Shown here: positions 61,132 to 64,000 of the stretch, piece by piece
Position numbering within the stretch: position 1 is the first letter of the stretch
Layout of the letters: every line of letters begins with the position of its first letter
Source: Tepidanaerobacter syntrophicus
Lineage (GTDB): Bacteria > Bacillota > Thermosediminibacteria > Thermosediminibacterales > Tepidanaerobacteraceae
Direction: 5' to 3'
Length of the DNA: 64,000 nt
NCBI RefSeq assembly: GCF_001485475.2
Contig: NZ_DF977000.1
Location: 1 to 64,000, forward strand
The notes under the pieces: model-generated
The model's database searches: none
What the model saw: the letters and a program-made list of their open reading frames with translations, nothing else
Told to the model about the DNA's origin: nothing
Program-made: the position numbers and the translations under genes

Positions 61132-62337
61132 TTAGTTCTCGATTACCTCTGTTACTACACCTGCTCCAACTGTTCTTCCACCTTCACGGATAGCAAATCT
61201 AAGTCCGGGTTCGATGGCTATAGGAGCTATTAGCTCTATGTCCATTACTACGTTGTCTCCGGGCATTACCATCTCTGTGCCTTCAGGAAGCTTGATTGTT
61301 CCTGTGACGTCGGTTGTCCTGAAGTAGAACTGAGGACGATAGCCGTTAAAGAAGGGAGTATGTCTTCCGCCTTCTTCTTTCTTTAGAACATAAACCTGAC
61401 CTTTAAATTTGGTGTGGGGTTTAATGCTGCCGGGTTTTGCAAGGACCATTCCTCTTTCAACTTCGTCTCTGTTTATGCCGCGAAGAAGAACTCCTACGTT
61501 GTCTCCGGCTTCTGCGGTATCAAGGAGCTTTCTGAACATCTCAAGGCCTGTTACCACTGTCTTTCTTGTCTCTTCGGCAAGGCCTACGATTTCAACTTCG
61601 TCTCCTACCTTAACTGTTCCTCTTTCAACTCTTCCTGTTACAACGGTGCCTCTTCCTGTGATGGTAAATACGTCTTCTATAGGCATGAGGAAGGGTTTGT
61701 CTACTTCACGCTGGGGTGTGGGTATATAGGTATCTATGGTATCTATAAGCTCCCATATGGGGCCGCACCACTTGCAGTCTCTTTTGCCGCAGCCGCACTC
61801 TAATGCTTTTAAGGCTGAACCCTTTACTATGGGTATTTCGTCTCCGGGAAATCCGTATTCGGTTAAGAGCTCTCTTACTTCCATTTCAACTAATTCTATT
61901 AATTCTTCGTCATCTACCATGTCGGTCTTGTTTAAAAAGACTACGATGTAGGGGACGCCTACCTGACGGGCAAGAAGTATATGCTCTCTTGTCTGAGGCA
62001 TTGGGCCGTCAGCTGCCGATACTACAAGTATTGCTCCGTCCATCTGGGCTGCGCCTGTTATCATGTTCTTTACATAGTCAGCATGGCCCGGGCAGTCCAC
62101 GTGGGCATAGTGGCGTTTTTCTGTTTCATATTCCACGTGGGATATTGCAATCGTTATTCCACGCTCTCTTTCTTCAGGAGCTTTGTCTATATTGCTGTAG
62201 TCTACGAAGTTTGAAAGTCCCGCATCAGATAAAACCTTTGTTATTGCTGCGGTAAGAGTTGTTTTGCCGTGGTCTACGTGACCTATTGTCCCTATATTAA
62301 TATGGGGCTTTTTTCTTTCATATTTTTGCTTTGCCAT
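61132..62337 (-). CDS. tuf: elongation factor Tu
   Basis: A 401-aa EF-Tu: G1 [10 protein letters not shown]3 [13 protein letters not shown]4 NKTD, then the two beta-barrel domains. The GTPase domain carries a Cys-rich insert ([12 protein letters not shown], about residues 182-193) known in some Clostridia and able in principle to bind a metal. GGAGG precedes the ATG. Confidence 0.98.
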   Translation of the reverse strand: MAKQKYERKKPHINIGTIGHVDHGKTTLTAAITKVLSDAGLSNFVDYSNIDKAPEERERGITIAISHVEYETEKRHYAHVDCPGHADYVKNMITGAAQMDGAILVVSAADGPMPQTREHILLARQVGVPYIVVFLNKTDMVDDEELIELVEMEVRELLTEYGFPGDEIPIVKGSALKALECGCGKRDCKWCGPIWELIDTIDTYIPTPQREVDKPFLMPIEDVFTITGRGTVVTGRVERGTVKVGDEVEIVGLAEETRKTVVTGLEMFRKLLDTAEAGDNVGVLLRGINRDEVERGMVLAKPGSIKPHTKFKGQVYVLKKEEGGRHTPFFNGYRPQFYFRTTDVTGTIKLPEGTEMVMPGDNVVMDIELIAPIAIEPGLRFAIREGGRTVGAGVVTEVIEN

Positions 62338-62384
62338 GGTTATCCTCCTTAGATATTAGATAATTTTATTTTATAATCTAATCA

Positions 62385-64000
62385 TTACTTGTTAATTATA
62401 GTATCTGCTATACTCTTGGGAACTTCAGCATAGTGTGAAAATTGCATGGTATATATGCCTCGTCCTTGAGTCTTCGACCTTAAGTCGGTGGCATATCCAA
62501 ACATTTCCGAAAGAGGCACATATGCATGAACTATTTGAGCGCCTGCTCTAGGCTCAATGCCCTCAATCTGTCCTCTTCTGGAATTTATATCTCCTATAAC
62601 ATCGCCTAAATATTCATCCGGCACTACTACTTCCACCTTCATTATAGGTTCTAGAAGAACCGGATCCGCTTTCTTCATACCTTCTTTAAAAGCTATTGAA
62701 GCGGCTATTTTGAATGCCATTTCAGATGAGTCGACTTCATGGTAGGAACCATCAAAAAGCGTAACTCTTACATCAACTACAGGATATCCTGCCAGCACAC
62801 CGCTTGTAAGAGCCTCCTGTACACCTTGATCAACTGCAGGAATAAATTCCTTCGGAATCACGCCGCCTACAATCTTGTTGACAAATTCATATCCTTTGCC
62901 AGGCTCAAGCGGTTCAAGTTCCAGCCAAACATGGCCATACTGACCGCGGCCGCCTGACTGTCTTACAAATTTGCCCTCGGATTTAACCGATTTACGTATA
63001 GTTTCTTTGTAAGCTACCTGCGGTTTGCCTACACTAGCTTCTACCTTAAATTCCCTCATCATCCTATCGACTATTATTTCCAAGTGAAGTTCTCCCATAC
63101 CGGCTATAATGGTTTGACCTGTCTCTTGATCAGTGTATGTTTTGAATGTAGGATCTTCTTCAGCAAGCTTCTGCAGGGCAATACCCATTTTATCTTGGTC
63201 TGCTTTAGTCTTTGGCTCAATCGCTACGCGGATAACCGGTTCAGGAAACTGCATAGACTCTAGGAGAATTGGGTGTTCTTCGCTGCATAAGGTATCTCCT
63301 GTTGTAGTATCCTTAAAGCCTACAGCCGCCGCAATATCTCCTGTCATTACTTCTTCCACGTCTTGGCGGTGATTTGCATGCATAAACAGAATGCGGCCTA
63401 CCCGCTCTTTCTTATTCTTTGTTGAATTGTAGACGTATGAGCCGGCCTTAAGGGTGCCGGAATACACTCTAAAATACGTGAGCTTTCCTACATATGGATC
63501 GCTTACAATCTTGAAAGCCAATGCCGAAAACGGCTCATCATCGCTTGGATGTCTTTCTATTTCTTCGCCTGTTAAAGGATCTATACCTTTTACTGCCGGT
63601 ATGTCAAGAGGCGAAGGCAAATAATATATTATCGCATCTAATAGCTGCTGAACGCCTTTATTTCTATATGAAGAACCGCAGAGCACAGGAGTAAATTTAA
63701 CTTCTACGCATCCTTTTCTTATAGCTCGGCGTATCTCTTCGTCTTCTATTTCTTCACCTTCGAGATATTTCATCATCAGCTCGTCATCAACATCAGATAA
63801 TGCTTCTAACATCTTATCCCGGTATAGCTTTGCCTTATCTTTAATTTCTTCCGGTATTTCGTCTTCTTCTATTTCAGTGCCCATTTCATTTTTAAATATA
63901 TAGGCTTTTTGATGTACTAAATCTACAATACCTCTAAAATTGTCTTCACTGCCTATAGGTATCTGGATAGGAACCGGCACGGCTCCAAGCCTTTCCTTCA
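62385..64000 (-). CDS. fusA: elongation factor G, 3' part
   Basis: The frame is open to the right edge, so the N-terminal G domain (about 155 residues) lies outside. The visible part holds the end of domain I and domains II-V (for example [62 protein letters not shown]-like [17 protein letters not shown]). EF-G translocates tRNA and mRNA. 47 bp before tuf. Confidence 0.97.
   Translation of the reverse strand, partial: KERLGAVPVPIQIPIGSEDNFRGIVDLVHQKAYIFKNEMGTEIEEDEIPEEIKDKAKLYRDKMLEALSDVDDELMMKYLEGEEIEDEEIRRAIRKGCVEVKFTPVLCGSSYRNKGVQQLLDAIIYYLPSPLDIPAVKGIDPLTGEEIERHPSDDEPFSALAFKIVSDPYVGKLTYFRVYSGTLKAGSYVYNSTKNKKERVGRILFMHANHRQDVEEVMTGDIAAAVGFKDTTTGDTLCSEEHPILLESMQFPEPVIRVAIEPKTKADQDKMGIALQKLAEEDPTFKTYTDQETGQTIIAGMGELHLEIIVDRMMREFKVEASVGKPQVAYKETIRKSVKSEGKFVRQSGGRGQYGHVWLELEPLEPGKGYEFVNKIVGGVIPKEFIPAVDQGVQEALTSGVLAGYPVVDVRVTLFDGSYHEVDSSEMAFKIAASIAFKEGMKKADPVLLEPIMKVEVVVPDEYLGDVIGDINSRRGQIEGIEPRAGAQIVHAYVPLSEMFGYATDLRSKTQGRGIYTMQFSHYAEVPKSIADTIINK

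Overview
The window reads as a low-GC Firmicute of the class Clostridia (possibly a Tepidanaerobacter-like thermophile; this is inferred from gene content and not tested by search). The signs are a type Z zinc S14, tandem ecfA1-ecfA2-ecfT beside rpoA-rplQ, a KOW-domain gene between map and infA, HydE/HydF, and many TTG/GTG starts behind strong GGAGG sites. Nearly all chromosomal genes point left (minus strand).

Layout. (1) 29-5110: a minus-strand rRNA operon, 16S-tRNA-Ala-tRNA-Ile-23S-5S-tRNA-Asn, with two tandem promoters at 5228-5356. (2) 5459-16840: ordinary chromosomal genes: lysS, greA, a patatin-like lipase, argF, trxB, purC, an EamA exporter, a MATE exporter, hydF and hydE. (3) 17133-41827: a 24,695-bp mobile element. 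(4) 41832-64000: the ribosomal protein supercluster read leftward, fusA(partial)-tuf-S10-spc-alpha-ecfAAT-truA-rplM-rpsI, with no rpmD between rpsE and rplO.

The mobile element is the main discovery. It carries a complete tnsABC-tniQ(tnsD) operon, is flanked by a 5-bp duplication (TCTCT), and sits directly against the stop codon of rpsI, between that gene and its own terminator hairpin. Its structure is not that of a normal Tn7-like transposon. The same 462-bp unit occurs at both edges in DIRECT orientation, apparently identical. Each unit by itself has TGT...ACA ends and TnsB-site-like repeats at both of its ends. The TnsA protein aligns easily to Tn7 TnsA but has lost two of the three catalytic residues (Glu63 is Gln63, Asp114 is Thr115; only the Lys remains), while the TnsB DDE triad is intact. 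In Tn7, loss of TnsA nuclease activity turns cut-and-paste into replicative transposition that yields cointegrates. A cointegrate of a 24,233-bp circle carrying one 462-bp mini-transposon would look exactly like this locus.

The interior fits a plasmid. It has a primase-helicase-like replication protein, a ParM-type actin, a ParR-like ribbon-helix-helix partner, two inverted arrays of 10-bp repeats around a palindrome that look like a centromere, a possible copy-control small RNA, a tyrosine recombinase that could act in resolution, and a large type III-like restriction-modification operon. The working hypothesis is a plasmid that uses a nuclease-dead Tn7 machine as a site-specific replicative integrase for the 3' end of rpsI. 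A Campbell-type homologous integration into a pre-existing solo 462-bp unit is the main alternative.
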